Part shown: one piece after another, positions 15,305-24,016 of the stretch | Position numbering within the stretch: position 1 is the stretch's first letter | Layout of the letters: every line of letters begins with the position of its first letter | NCBI GenBank assembly: GCA_902384455.1 | Contig: CABMCB010000010.1 | Coordinates: 1-57,674, forward strand | Direction: 5' to 3' | Length of the DNA stretch: 57,674 nucleotides | Origin: an uncultured archaeon | GTDB lineage: Archaea; Altiarchaeota; Altiarchaeia; IMC4; SCGC-AAA252-I15 | The notes under the pieces: model-generated | Told to the model about the DNA's origin: nothing | The model's input: only the letters and a program-made list of their open reading frames with translations | Databases searched by the model: none | Made by a program: the position numbers and the translations under genes

Positions 15305-16536
15305 TAAAGAAACCATTTCGTATTATTCATGACCTTTCAGTTTTACAAACAAGAGCCGAAGTCGATGCATATCTTGCGGAAGTAAGCGCGTATGTCGGCC
15401 TGCCACCGGAGTTGAACGCATTTGACACTATTTGGATGGATAACGAGGGAGCCCCCGGGAAGTCGTTGGTGGTGTACGCACGCCGTGGCACCGCAGAAAT
15501 TTTGCGTGATAAATTGGGAATCGAGGTAGATTCTCTTACCGATAAAATGGTAAACAGCAGCATCGTGTACACCGCAGCAGGTCACACCAACCACCCCGAC
15601 ACCGGACGCCCTCTTCGCCACGAGATTGCTATCGGCTCAAAGAATTTGCATGCGCTGCAAGGCAAAGCGCTGGACGATGCCATCATGACTGCAAGCACCC
15701 GGGCGCTTCGCAGGCTGACGATGCAGTTTACGACTCTCGGCATTTTGGATGAGTCGGAAGTCAAGGCCAGTATCAACGACGTCGTCAATCCGGCAGCGGG
15801 CGCGTTACCGGCTGTTAATAACACCCCGAGCATTTTCATCCCGTCGATGACACCAAATAATAGTTCGGGTAAGGATATTACCCCAGAGCACGAACGAAAT
15901 CAGCCAGAGATTATCGGGAAGGAACAACTGACCACACATCTTGACCACACAGCAAAACCAGAAGAGCCGTTTCTCGGCCAGAAAAGCCAGATTGACGCCG
16001 CCATGAATCAGGTGAAGGAAAAACAAGCGGGCGCACAAGCAGAGAACGCGTCGCCGCAACCGGACGCGGAAATAGCGAAACCGAAACGCGCTCGCAAGCC
16101 TAAGAACGCCGTATCAATGGTGGAGCCGGAGACCGTTTCAACGAAGCAGCCCGCCTCAACAACGTCTGAAAAGATTATAGCACCTCCCGCGCCCGCGCCT
16201 GCACAAGCGCCGCCGGTATCGGCTGCTACAACGGAGCAAGCGCCTCTTGTGCAGAGTGCGCCCGTTCCGGCCTTATTTTCCGGTCAGCCGTCGCCGGAGC
16301 AACTCGCGGAGTATCGTAAAAAGATAAGTGTATATACTGCCCAACTTCCGGCCAGCGAGAGCATGGGTAGCGTGGCGAAGATGAGGGCGTTTATTACCCA
16401 GACCTCCGGCTTCGCGCCACAGGCTATGACCGTGGGGCAGTGGAACGAACTGCTGGCATGGTTCGAGGAGTTTGTTGCTAGGAATCAGGTAAAGGGGCTC
16501 ATTAACTACATCAATACCTGCTTAGGGGTTAAGTGA
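15301..16536 (+). CDS. Single-strand annealing protein-like (Rad52/Sak type)
   Basis: 411 residues. The N-terminal 165 hold KSLVVYARRGTAEIL, then IAIGSKNLHALQGKALDDAIMTASTRALRRLTMQF; the A..TxALRRA helix is typical of Rad52-like phage annealing proteins. A long Pro/Ala/Lys-rich linker (about 170-330) and a compact helical C-terminal module (SPEQLAEYRKKISVY...INTCLGVK) follow. Start ATG 15301 has AAGGAG 5 bases upstream and overlaps the previous stop; an upstream in-frame start at 15277 lies inside the previous gene. Genes for a helicase and nuclease follow, supporting a recombination role. Confidence 0.6.
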   Translation: MIKKPFRIIHDLSVLQTRAEVDAYLAEVSAYVGLPPELNAFDTIWMDNEGAPGKSLVVYARRGTAEILRDKLGIEVDSLTDKMVNSSIVYTAAGHTNHPDTGRPLRHEIAIGSKNLHALQGKALDDAIMTASTRALRRLTMQFTTLGILDESEVKASINDVVNPAAGALPAVNNTPSIFIPSMTPNNSSGKDITPEHERNQPEIIGKEQLTTHLDHTAKPEEPFLGQKSQIDAAMNQVKEKQAGAQAENASPQPDAEIAKPKRARKPKNAVSMVEPETVSTKQPASTTSEKIIAPPAPAPAQAPPVSAATTEQAPLVQSAPVPALFSGQPSPEQLAEYRKKISVYTAQLPASESMGSVAKMRAFITQTSGFAPQAMTVGQWNELLAWFEEFVARNQVKGLINYINTCLGVK

Positions 16537-18158
16537 GTCTCTCTCTCAACGAGGAACAACTGGCCGGGGTCAATGCAATCGACGGTGACTACGTCATGAT
16601 TGCGGGACCCGGCTCGGGTAAGACCCGCGTGCTTGTAGAGCGCTATCTTCGTATGGTAACTCAACGCCAAATCTCCCAGCGCGATATTTTGAACTTGACT
16701 TTTACGAATGCCGCCGCTTCCGAGATGGTGGAACGGGTTGGACTTATGGATGCCGATAAGGTGTTTCGCACGTTTCACTCCCTCGCTCTCGACATCTGCA
16801 AGAAGGAACGCAACTATCTACCATTCAAGACCTGCCCCACAATCATCCCGGTACGCGGGGAGCAGTTCGCCCTGATGAAGGACCTGCTTAAGTTTTATCC
16901 AGCTATTAGCGGTTATCGCCCTCTGTCGGAGGCCATTACGAGGTGGAAAGCCGAGAACATGGACCCATCGGAGGCAGTGGCAGAGACCGCTAACATGGGG
17001 CCGGAATATTTTATGGCGGCGGCATACCGCGACTACGAGCGCATTTGCCGAGAGCAGGGCTGGCTTGACTTCGATTCGCTGATGAAGGAAACCGTCCTGT
17101 TATTGGAGAACAACGATGAGGTTCGTGTTAGACACCAGAGAAAATACATCGCTGTCGATGAGTGCCAAGACACCGACATCACTCAGTTTCGTTTGCTACA
17201 GCTACTCTACGGAGGGAATATCTTCGCCGTTGGAGACGAAAGTCAGCTTATCTACGCGTGGCGTTCTGCTCAAGCTGGAAATCTCACGAACTTTAGTAAA
17301 ACGTTTCAAGGGGCGAAAACACTATTTCTCGGTACGAACTATCGCTCTACCAAAAAACTGGTCGAGTTCTTCAAGCAAATTCTTCCCGTCGATAATGGTC
17401 TTGCCTCTCACATGAAGTCGGCCCGACCGGAGGGGGAGGGGCCGCGCTTTATCCGATACACAAGCGACGACGAAGAGGCGAACGAGGTGTTGACTGAGAT
17501 TGTGGACCGCGATATTCAGGAGTCGTCCGCCATTATTGCCCGCACCAATCGACAGCTTCAACTGATTCAGCGCCGTGCGATGAGCCGTAATATCAAGGCG
17601 GAAATTCTTGGTAAGAATGCCAACGTGTGGGAGTCGAACGAGGTTAAGCACCTAATTGAGTTGACGAAGGAGCGTCGTAACGACTTACGTCCGGCACACG
17701 TCGTTATGAGCGAGTTGATGCGCCAACACAACCTCACTTACCGTTACGCCAATACCGGGAACCCGCAAGACAAGGACCCGGTCGAGAACATGAACGACAT
17801 CATTCGCATGGCAGGACGAAAAAACAAAGAGACCCAGCAACCGCTGAGCGTCCCGGATTTTCTAGAATGGCTTCGCAAGATTACATTCATGCGCCGAACA
17901 AACAAGAACCCAATCCTAACATTGACTACGGTCCACCAAGCAAAGGGCCGCGAGTGGCCCCACGTATTCGTGGTGGGCTGTGAGCAAGGTAAGATGCCAC
18001 ATATCAACGGGGACCTGCCGGAAGAGGCACGCATATTTTTCGTCGCATGCTCTCGCGCAGCCGACGAACTACAGATTAGCTACTACCAAAACCGGAGTCA
18101 GTTTTTGAATCAGTTTGAGGAAGAAGTTGAAATCTTCGGCGAGGAGGACGATGAATAA
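16533..18158 (+). CDS. UvrD/Rep-like superfamily 1 helicase
   Basis: 541 residues with the full SF1A set: Q motif NEEQLAGVNAIDG, Walker A AGPGSGKT (24-31), TFTNAAASEM, Walker B YIAVDECQDTD (about 205), GDESQLIYAWR (about 233), TVHQAKGREWPHVFVVG (about 470) and the motif VI region FVACSRAADEL (about 505). It translocates 3'-5' on DNA. It overlaps the annealing-protein gene (GTGA) and directly precedes a RecB-like nuclease, so the two may act as an AddAB-like end-processing machine. Confidence 0.9.
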   Translation: MSLSLNEEQLAGVNAIDGDYVMIAGPGSGKTRVLVERYLRMVTQRQISQRDILNLTFTNAAASEMVERVGLMDADKVFRTFHSLALDICKKERNYLPFKTCPTIIPVRGEQFALMKDLLKFYPAISGYRPLSEAITRWKAENMDPSEAVAETANMGPEYFMAAAYRDYERICREQGWLDFDSLMKETVLLLENNDEVRVRHQRKYIAVDECQDTDITQFRLLQLLYGGNIFAVGDESQLIYAWRSAQAGNLTNFSKTFQGAKTLFLGTNYRSTKKLVEFFKQILPVDNGLASHMKSARPEGEGPRFIRYTSDDEEANEVLTEIVDRDIQESSAIIARTNRQLQLIQRRAMSRNIKAEILGKNANVWESNEVKHLIELTKERRNDLRPAHVVMSELMRQHNLTYRYANTGNPQDKDPVENMNDIIRMAGRKNKETQQPLSVPDFLEWLRKITFMRRTNKNPILTLTTVHQAKGREWPHVFVVGCEQGKMPHINGDLPEEARIFFVACSRAADELQISYYQNRSQFLNQFEEEVEIFGEEDDE

Positions 18159-19355
18159 ATGGCATTCTTATATATTAACGCCAAAGGACTTCCGTGGAAG
18201 CGGCACTCATATTCCGCAGGAAATACTTTTGACCAGTGCCCTCTCAAGTACAAACTTCAAAAAATTCACGGCTGGAAAGAGAAGAATAACAAGGCTCGCT
18301 TCGAACTTGGAAAAGCATTCGAGTCTGCGGTTCAGTTCTATCACGAGCATCAAGGGGACCTCAATGAGGCCAAGCGACATTTCGAGGGACAGTGGCAGCC
18401 TTATGCTACCGTTGACCTACAGTACACCAAGGTTGAACGAGACTGGGCCAGATGTCGTATTATCGGGCTGGACTGGTTATCACTTTATGCACTCCGACAG
18501 CCATCCCTCCCCATACCTCTTGGCGGACAAACACTTTTTCAGAGAGAGTATGAGAAAGAAGTCTTCCCCGGAGACCCCAATTACGGAGAAATCGTTGATG
18601 CCGGAAAGCTTGATATTGTTTCATGGGTTGAGCCTAACCATCCCCTCTTGCCTCGCCTTGAATGGAAACCAGAGTACGGCGCTCTTCGGCCCATCATCGT
18701 TGACATTAAGACCGCCGGTAACGACTTCCCAGACCACTATGGAATCGCCGCTCATGACCCGCAGCTTCGTCGCTACTCTTGGCTTAGCAGTATCCGCGAT
18801 GTCGCGCTTCTTTGGTTCGTTAAAAAGAGTCCTGCGCTTGCGAAAGGTTACTCGGTAACATTGTTGGAAGACGCGGGATACATGGCAGCCGGAGCGGAGG
18901 CGGTAATCGCGGCCATTGACAAAGAGAGCATTTGGCTCGTCGCCAATGATTTTATTACGGAGGAGATGGAGCGCGTGCAAGGCCAGAAAAACGGAAAGAC
19001 CGACCAGACAGCGGAAGCAAGGGCGCGTCGCGACCAATGGCTGGAAACTAACGCCGTTCGGGTAAGCGAACATCAAATTACAAAACAACGCCTACAATTT
19101 AATGCCGGATATGTCACGATTGAGTCCGCTAACGACGCTGGATTAATTGCTGCACGCCAGATTACTAACATCGTACAATCGTGGCATTCCGGTAATTGGG
19201 AGAATAAGTTTGGAGTGAGATACCCTCACGACGACAGGTCGGACCCATACTTCCGTGCCTTCGTTTTAGGTGACGAGGCGTATAAGGTGGAGAACTTTAC
19301 TAGGTCCGACGAAGAGATTGACCTCTTCGCGGAAGAGGATACGGAGACCGAATAA
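18159..19355 (+). CDS. PD-(D/E)XK nuclease, RecB/Cas4-like
   Basis: 398 residues. The N-terminal YSAGNTFDQCPLKYKL and GKAFESAVQFYHE are typical of the RecB/Cas4 nuclease group. The catalytic core is GKLDIV (about 148), PIIVDIKT (about 180) and the QxxxY motif PQLRRYSW (about 206). The family degrades or trims DNA ends and often partners UvrD-like helicases, as here. A cryptic open frame overlaps it (18115-18858), but this frame carries the conserved motifs. Confidence 0.85.
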   Translation: MAFLYINAKGLPWKRHSYSAGNTFDQCPLKYKLQKIHGWKEKNNKARFELGKAFESAVQFYHEHQGDLNEAKRHFEGQWQPYATVDLQYTKVERDWARCRIIGLDWLSLYALRQPSLPIPLGGQTLFQREYEKEVFPGDPNYGEIVDAGKLDIVSWVEPNHPLLPRLEWKPEYGALRPIIVDIKTAGNDFPDHYGIAAHDPQLRRYSWLSSIRDVALLWFVKKSPALAKGYSVTLLEDAGYMAAGAEAVIAAIDKESIWLVANDFITEEMERVQGQKNGKTDQTAEARARRDQWLETNAVRVSEHQITKQRLQFNAGYVTIESANDAGLIAARQITNIVQSWHSGNWENKFGVRYPHDDRSDPYFRAFVLGDEAYKVENFTRSDEEIDLFAEEDTETE

Positions 19356-19639
19356 TGAACAAATTAAAGTGCAGTAATGCCGAGTGCTCTGCTTTCATAG
19401 AGACCAGCGAATCCGTCAGTGCCGATGCTACGTACAGTTGCCGAGCCCACACGAAGAAGTATGCGCCGCCGATAGCCTTTCAACATGCCCAATTCGACTC
19501 TGATTTTAGGCGTGCAGCAAACCCCGTCGGCACCACGCACATCCACAATCAAGGCTCCGATACTCAAACATCCGAGGACCTCGTGTGCGGGCCCTTGATG
19601 ACGCCGTCTTATGCACGTAAGAAGGATGCCGATGAATAA
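19355..19639 (+). CDS. Small Cys-containing hypothetical protein
   Basis: 94 residues. KCSNAECSAFIET...YSCRAH near the N-terminus gives three Cys and a His that could bind zinc; the C-terminal half is polar and probably disordered. It overlaps the nuclease stop by one base and the next gene by 8 bp. No family recognised. Confidence 0.6.
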   Translation: MNKLKCSNAECSAFIETSESVSADATYSCRAHTKKYAPPIAFQHAQFDSDFRRAANPVGTTHIHNQGSDTQTSEDLVCGPLMTPSYARKKDADE

Positions 19640-20030
19640 TCCCGCCGATACATTTCGAGAACTGCGCCAGCGTTACTTCGACGGCAGCGAGTCGTTCATG
19701 GCAGGCGGTCATCAGATTTTAAAGATTCGCCGTATCAAGAGAAAGACTCCCGACTGGGTTAACGACGAAAAGAAAATACGCGTCGTGTTGCTACGTTCGT
19801 TCTCAAGCCTGAAAACCAATCAAACACACAGAAGTCATGCTGCTCGTTGGGCTAGGGTGATTCATCTTTATTATCGGGTGGGCATGACGCAGGGACAAGT
19901 AGCCGCTGAGATGGGTATCACCTCCAAGGCAGTCAACAACGTTCTTCGCTCCATTTCTAACGCGATGAAAGGAAAAAAGGCAAACGGTACAGGTTTTCTA
20001 TCTGTTAGAAAAAACGACCAAAGAGGGTGA
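19632..20030 (+). CDS. Sigma-70 region 4-like HTH protein
   Basis: 132 residues. The C-terminal third, WARVIHLYYRVGMTQGQVAAEMGITSKAVNNVLRSISNAM, is a clear sigma-region-4-type helix-turn-helix, which normally reads a -35 element. The N-terminal part is basic and lacks a region 2, so it is not a full sigma factor; it could be a phage transcription regulator that works with host RNA polymerase. I chose ATG 19632 with AAGAAGG 6 bases upstream rather than ATG 19626. Its stop lies inside repeat copy 2. Confidence 0.65.
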   Translation: MNNPADTFRELRQRYFDGSESFMAGGHQILKIRRIKRKTPDWVNDEKKIRVVLLRSFSSLKTNQTHRSHAARWARVIHLYYRVGMTQGQVAAEMGITSKAVNNVLRSISNAMKGKKANGTGFLSVRKNDQRG

Positions 20031-20053
20031 GGTAGTTGGGACCTCTTTGGGAG
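20025..20053 (+). repeat. 29-bp direct repeat, copy 2
   Basis: It matches 3309-3337 at 28 of 29 positions. It carries the TGA of the sigma-like gene, the GAGGT/ACCTC hairpin and the GGGAG used by the 20060 gene. Confidence 0.8.
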
Positions 20054-20059
20054 TAACCC

Positions 20060-20632
20060 ATGAAACGAGTTAAGGTCCACCACTGTATATCACAGGAAAT
20101 GGTGGCGCAACAAATAGAAGAGCCGCCAGCAAGGAAGTGTCGTTGCAGAGAGATGATTGAGTACAAGGAGGCGGACCAAAAGGTTAAAAAGGGTGAGGCC
20201 CGCTGGACCGTGGTCGGCAGAGAACGGGGAGAACACAAGGTCGTTTGTCCGATGTGCGGCAACAAGCCGGAGATTCGTAACTGCGCTAATTGCAGCGGGA
20301 CCGGAACGGTGGTTGAGCCTGTGATTTGGGAGACATTCGGGGCCGACATTGTGCTTGTTTCTCAAGCGGCAGCGGACCCCAAGGAAAAGAAATACAGACC
20401 CGCGCTAGCAATGAAGACGCCGCGCGTGGCGACTATCGAAAGCGAGCACATCGAATTGGCCTATGTTGACGGTAATAAGGAAGCACAAGAGCGCATCGAA
20501 GAGTACGGGCGTCTTATTTTGGATGCCAGAGCGTTCGTGGGACCAAATAGACTCCCGGCTATCAAGTCGGAACCGAAAGACAACGCGTCACGAAGCGAAG
20601 GCAGAACCTTCGATTATGGGAGGGCGATATGA
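20060..20632 (+). CDS. Zinc-finger protein with DnaJ-like Cys motifs
   Basis: 190 residues. CRCRE (about 27), CPMCGN (about 63) and CANCSGTGTV (about 74) resemble the CxxCxGxG zinc modules of DnaJ. The C-terminal half is charged. A protein-binding or RNA-binding role is possible. Translation starts at ATG 20060 behind the repeat element GGGAG. Confidence 0.6.
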   Translation: MKRVKVHHCISQEMVAQQIEEPPARKCRCREMIEYKEADQKVKKGEARWTVVGRERGEHKVVCPMCGNKPEIRNCANCSGTGTVVEPVIWETFGADIVLVSQAAADPKEKKYRPALAMKTPRVATIESEHIELAYVDGNKEAQERIEEYGRLILDARAFVGPNRLPAIKSEPKDNASRSEGRTFDYGRAI

Positions 20633-20793
20633 GTGACAACAAGGGGCTTACAGTAGGAGAGGCGGTCGGAGCAGCGCTGGCCGGATACCTGTCGTGGGTT
20701 CGCTGGCATAGTGTTACGTGGGCCGTAATTCACGCGATATGTGGGTGGGTTTATGTGATTTATTCTCTGGTTCGCTTCGGGGTGCCCCATTGA
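20629..20793 (+). CDS. Small membrane protein (54 residues)
   Basis: ATG 20629 overlaps the preceding stop (ATGA). The product is aromatic and hydrophobic from residue 14 to 52 (AALAGYLSWVRWHS... IHAICGWVYVIYSLV), enough for one or two membrane passes. Its stop overlaps the next TTG. It could be holin-like, but the lysin is far away and no other support is visible. Confidence 0.55.
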   Translation: MSDNKGLTVGEAVGAALAGYLSWVRWHSVTWAVIHAICGWVYVIYSLVRFGVPH

Positions 20794-21002
20794 GTAAGAA
20801 AAATAAGAAGACGGTAGTAAAGACGCTTCGTTCCAAGCAGCGCCGAATCTTGGCGAGAGCGGAGAGAGCTTTGGAAGTAGTGGCTTATACCATCCCAACC
20901 AAATTTTTGCTGATGATAGCCAATGCCAGTGAACCCGCCGACCAACGTAATAATCTTTTCAGGATTGCAGCCCAAATCAGGGCGGAGCGTAATTCTATAT
21001 GA
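20790..21002 (+). CDS. Small basic protein (TTG start)
   Basis: 70 residues, very basic N-terminus (SKKNKKTVVKTLRSKQRR) then a helical hydrophobic part. TTG 20790 overlaps the previous stop (TTGA) and its own stop overlaps the next ATG. It may bind nucleic acid. A longer frame reaching 20718 would overlap the membrane-protein gene. Confidence 0.5.
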   Translation: MSKKNKKTVVKTLRSKQRRILARAERALEVVAYTIPTKFLLMIANASEPADQRNNLFRIAAQIRAERNSI

Positions 21003-21610
21003 TTGATAATCATGAGCACTCGGTACACGAGTTAGAACCGGAAGCATTCGTTCCCTCCTCGGAGTTAGAACAGGCAACAAAACTCGCACTAGGACAGATT
21101 ACGGGTCGCTCGTTTTCTGACCGAAACCCGGGATTAGGAAAAATGGTGAATTGTCCATATCACGGTTTTCGTCATCGCGCTCTTGAGTTCGGCGGGCCTT
21201 GTAAACAAACATTCACGTACACAGTGAACGGCCACGAAATTTTCCGAGAAGAAAAAGATACCGACGGCGGCGTTACTTTGGTACCAGATTATCGAACCGC
21301 GCTGAACTCAGACACGCGACAGACACTGAGGCAGGTTATAGGTGCTGCTCAATTCTCGAAGAAACGCCGTCACCCACACCGCTCACGTGCAAAACTAATG
21401 CTTATCGAGCGTACTCGCAAAGTGTTCGATGAACTTGAATTTGATTTGGACGCGCCGAAGGAGCAGTTCGAGAAGGATTTACAACGCGCCCGCGTATTAG
21501 CCGCTCGCCGGATTCGGAAGGAGCGTCGCCTAAAAAGTCGTGCCGCCCGCCGTATGCAGGACCACGCTAACAGGGTCAACCGTGGGCTCATCAGCCCCGG
21601 GCAGGGCTGA
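20999..21610 (+). CDS. Hypothetical 203-residue protein
   Basis: An N-terminal part with CPYHGFRHRALEFGGPC (a possible Cys/His metal site) and a very basic helical C-terminus (ARRIRKERRLKSRAARRMQ). Possibly nucleic-acid binding. No family recognised. Confidence 0.6.
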   Translation: MIDNHEHSVHELEPEAFVPSSELEQATKLALGQITGRSFSDRNPGLGKMVNCPYHGFRHRALEFGGPCKQTFTYTVNGHEIFREEKDTDGGVTLVPDYRTALNSDTRQTLRQVIGAAQFSKKRRHPHRSRAKLMLIERTRKVFDELEFDLDAPKEQFEKDLQRARVLAARRIRKERRLKSRAARRMQDHANRVNRGLISPGQG

Positions 21611-21618
21611 GCACCACC

Positions 21619-21708
21619 GTGGCACCTATCATCGCTGTCGCGGGACTTATCTTTTTTATTTGTGTACGAATCCGGGAGATTATGATGCACCGGGGACAAC
21701 GTGATTGA
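21619..21708 (+). CDS. Tiny membrane peptide (29 residues)
   Basis: GTG 21619 opens a frame with one hydrophobic segment (APIIAVAGLIFFICV) followed by a basic stretch (RIRE...HRGQRD), ending 8 bp inside the glycosyltransferase gene. No clear Shine-Dalgarno is seen, so the call is tentative. Confidence 0.4.
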   Translation: MAPIIAVAGLIFFICVRIREIMMHRGQRD

Positions 21709-22459
21709 TAAAGTCACCATTCTAATTACTACCTTTCTTCGTAGGGGGTTGTTGCGTCGCTGCCTTCAAGGCGTCGCGACCAACCTCCCGGAGTGTGCGG
21801 TTGTAGTAACGTCGGACGACGACATTGACCCGGAGTTTCAAGGCAATGAACGGTGGAGAGAACTCCCATTTGATTCAGGGTTGACCGCAAAAAGAAACGT
21901 AGGGGTGCAATTGGTGAGTACCGAGTACACTCTGCTGGGTTGCGATGATTTTGATTTCTCTACGCCGGACTCCCGCAACGGTGTTTGTTTATTGGCTGAG
22001 GTATTAAATAATAATCCAGCGGTGGACGTGGTATGCGGTCGTCTCTTAGGCCGAGGTAATCATGCTGGTTTTCTTGAGTACATACCGGGTGAATATATTC
22101 GGGAGACCAGACTGAATATCGGGTTAACTCCTCCGTATAGTCGTGCTCCTGTGTCGGTTTGGAAAATCGACCTCGGAATAAATTTTTTCCTTGCCCGCAC
22201 ATCGGTTCTTCGGGAAGTTCCGTGGGACGAAAATATTAAACCTATCGGCGGAGAGCACGGGGACTTTTTCCTATCATTGAAAGAGGCCGGTAAGACGGTA
22301 GTATTTTTGCCGTCTGCGAACATCGAAGAGATGACCCCGTTGCCGGGAGATGTCGATGAGCGGTACGCAGCACTTCGACGGAGGGCGCAGGAAGGACATG
22401 AAATCTTTTTAAAGAAGCGCGGAATCAAGAGATACATTTCTTTCGGAGAAAAACCATGA
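21701..22459 (+). CDS. GT-A type glycosyltransferase (GT2-like)
   Basis: 252 residues. KVTILITTFLRRGLLRRCLQG at the start, VVVTSDDD and LTAKRNVGVQLV, then LLGCDDFDF (DxD-like, about 86) and a later GGEHGDFFLSLKEAGK give the usual GT-A order: nucleotide-binding fold, metal site, acceptor region. It transfers a sugar from a nucleotide donor, probably in the cytoplasm, to an unknown glycan. First of a cluster of sugar transferases. Confidence 0.75.
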   Translation: MIDKVTILITTFLRRGLLRRCLQGVATNLPECAVVVTSDDDIDPEFQGNERWRELPFDSGLTAKRNVGVQLVSTEYTLLGCDDFDFSTPDSRNGVCLLAEVLNNNPAVDVVCGRLLGRGNHAGFLEYIPGEYIRETRLNIGLTPPYSRAPVSVWKIDLGINFFLARTSVLREVPWDENIKPIGGEHGDFFLSLKEAGKTVVFLPSANIEEMTPLPGDVDERYAALRRRAQEGHEIFLKKRGIKRYISFGEKP

Positions 22460-23355
22460 TAGATTTAGTTGTGTATCATAACGCATGTCCCGACGGCTGG
22501 GCCGCTGCATACATCGCCAAGAAGAGATGGCCGGGTGCTGAACTTCTGCCGATGAATTACGGGCAAGACTTGTCTGAGCTATTCTTAAAGTCGGCTGGTA
22601 AGCACATTTTCATGGTGGACTATTCTCTTCGTACTCGGGAACTAAATGACCAACTAAATTCAGAAGCTAAGCGGTTGTGGATTTTAGACCACCACAAAAC
22701 AGCAAAGGCTGTGTTGGAGGGAGCGAACTACGCGACCTTTGATATGGAGCGCTCCGGCGCAGGCTTAGCGTGGGATTATCTTTTCGGGATAGATAGCGAT
22801 GCCCTTTGTAGAGAGGCTAACGCTCGACCTTGGTTCGTTAATTATACAGAAGACCGAGACCTCTGGCGTAATAAGCTGCCGCGCAGCGAAGAGGTGAATG
22901 CATACCTGATTAGCGCAGAACGTACAACGGAAAAGTGGGACGAGATTGCAAAGATGTCTCTGGATGATGCCGTTCATGCGGGTAGCGCAGCAAGGCAGTA
23001 TATCGAATATTACGTTCGCGGCGTGGGTGTAGAGACTCAAGCGGGAGTGTATGTGTTTTCTGGCCGCAACTACCACACGGGCGTCGTGAATATGCCGTAT
23101 GTGGGGGTTAGTGATGCGCTGCACGCGGTCGTGAAGGCTGGCTTCGACATCGGTATGGCGTGGTTTGAGCGCGGTGACGGAGTGGTTCAGTTCTCTCTTC
23201 GCTCGGAGGGCGACACGGATGTGTCGGAGATTGCGAAATCTCAAGGCGGCGGAGGGCATAAGCATGCCGCAGGATACCAGCTACCACTAACAGCGGCAAG
23301 AGCCCACATTGACTGGATACTAGGGAGAACAAACCATGTTACTCGTTGCTGTTAA
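22456..23355 (+). CDS. DHH-family phosphoesterase
   Basis: 299 residues. HNACPDGWAAAYI (8-20), MVDYS (about 55), LWILDHHKTAK (the DHH motif, about 76) and GGGGHKHAAG (DHHA1, about 261) define the family. Members degrade short RNA (nanoRNase), 5'-3' single-stranded DNA (RecJ) or cyclic dinucleotides. The size and sequence resemble the oligoribonuclease/phosphoesterase branch rather than full RecJ. Degrading host cyclic-dinucleotide signals is conceivable but not shown by the sequence. It sits oddly between two glycosyltransferases. Confidence 0.8.
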   Translation: MIDLVVYHNACPDGWAAAYIAKKRWPGAELLPMNYGQDLSELFLKSAGKHIFMVDYSLRTRELNDQLNSEAKRLWILDHHKTAKAVLEGANYATFDMERSGAGLAWDYLFGIDSDALCREANARPWFVNYTEDRDLWRNKLPRSEEVNAYLISAERTTEKWDEIAKMSLDDAVHAGSAARQYIEYYVRGVGVETQAGVYVFSGRNYHTGVVNMPYVGVSDALHAVVKAGFDIGMAWFERGDGVVQFSLRSEGDTDVSEIAKSQGGGGHKHAAGYQLPLTAARAHIDWILGRTNHVTRCC

Positions 23356-24016
23356 ATCTTGCCTTCGAGATTTAGACCGAGGTTGTCACGATGTAATTCG
23401 TGCAACATGGGGTAAAGACTTGCCAAGGAGTGAATCAATGGTCCGCTTCTTCGTAGGGATGGAGGTGGATGGAAAAACCTCCCGAAACTTTAAAAGCGAC
23501 GAGGTCGTTCTCAGCGCACCGGATGACTACGCAGGTCTCCCATTTAAAACTCGCGAGATTACGCGCTGGGCCACTACAAAGGCGGTTTCTCACGCTTTTC
23601 TTTGTGATACCGATACCTTCGTGAAGCCCAAGAAACTTTTAGAGTGTGGTTTTGAGCAAGCCGACTACATGGGCAAGATAAGTAAGCCGATTGGAGAGAG
23701 ATTTTCTTACGAGGACGTAGACCGCGCCGGACAAAAACATGTATATGACCGCGCTTTTCCTTGGGCTAGCGGCGGTTTCGGCTACTTTCTATCTAAAGGT
23801 GCTTGCTTCGAGGTCTCCGACCAATATCCGGCGGGGATGTGGGCGGAAGATTTTTGGGTTGGCCAAGTAATGGGAGAGCAAGCAGCGCAGGGCTATGCTG
23901 TAATCGAGGATGTGCCCGCCGGTACTTACTCGTTTCACTTTCCTCAAGGGAAATACGGCTCGCAGTATGACCCGAAGTTCAAGTGGATGGAGCAAATGTA
24001 CGAGGAGAATAAGTGA
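23336..24016 (+). CDS. GT31-like glycosyltransferase
   Basis: 226 residues. LLVAVKSCLRDLDRGCHDVIRATWG, then AFLCDTDTFV (DxD, about 97) and WASGGFGYFLSKGA and WAEDFWVGQVMG resemble the galactosyltransferase/Fringe type (GT31) with its D-x-D and E-D-V-x-x-G acidic motif. ATG 23336 has GGGAG 7 bases upstream and overlaps the DHH gene by 20 bp. Confidence 0.65.
   Translation: MLLVAVKSCLRDLDRGCHDVIRATWGKDLPRSESMVRFFVGMEVDGKTSRNFKSDEVVLSAPDDYAGLPFKTREITRWATTKAVSHAFLCDTDTFVKPKKLLECGFEQADYMGKISKPIGERFSYEDVDRAGQKHVYDRAFPWASGGFGYFLSKGACFEVSDQYPAGMWAEDFWVGQVMGEQAAQGYAVIEDVPAGTYSFHFPQGKYGSQYDPKFKWMEQMYEENK

Noticed and set aside
18115-18858. A 247-codon plus-strand frame overlapping the RecB-like nuclease gene, with an ATG at 18151
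   Set aside because: The other frame carries the GKLDIV, VDIKT and QxxxY nuclease motifs; this one is Ser-rich without motifs and looks like a shadow.
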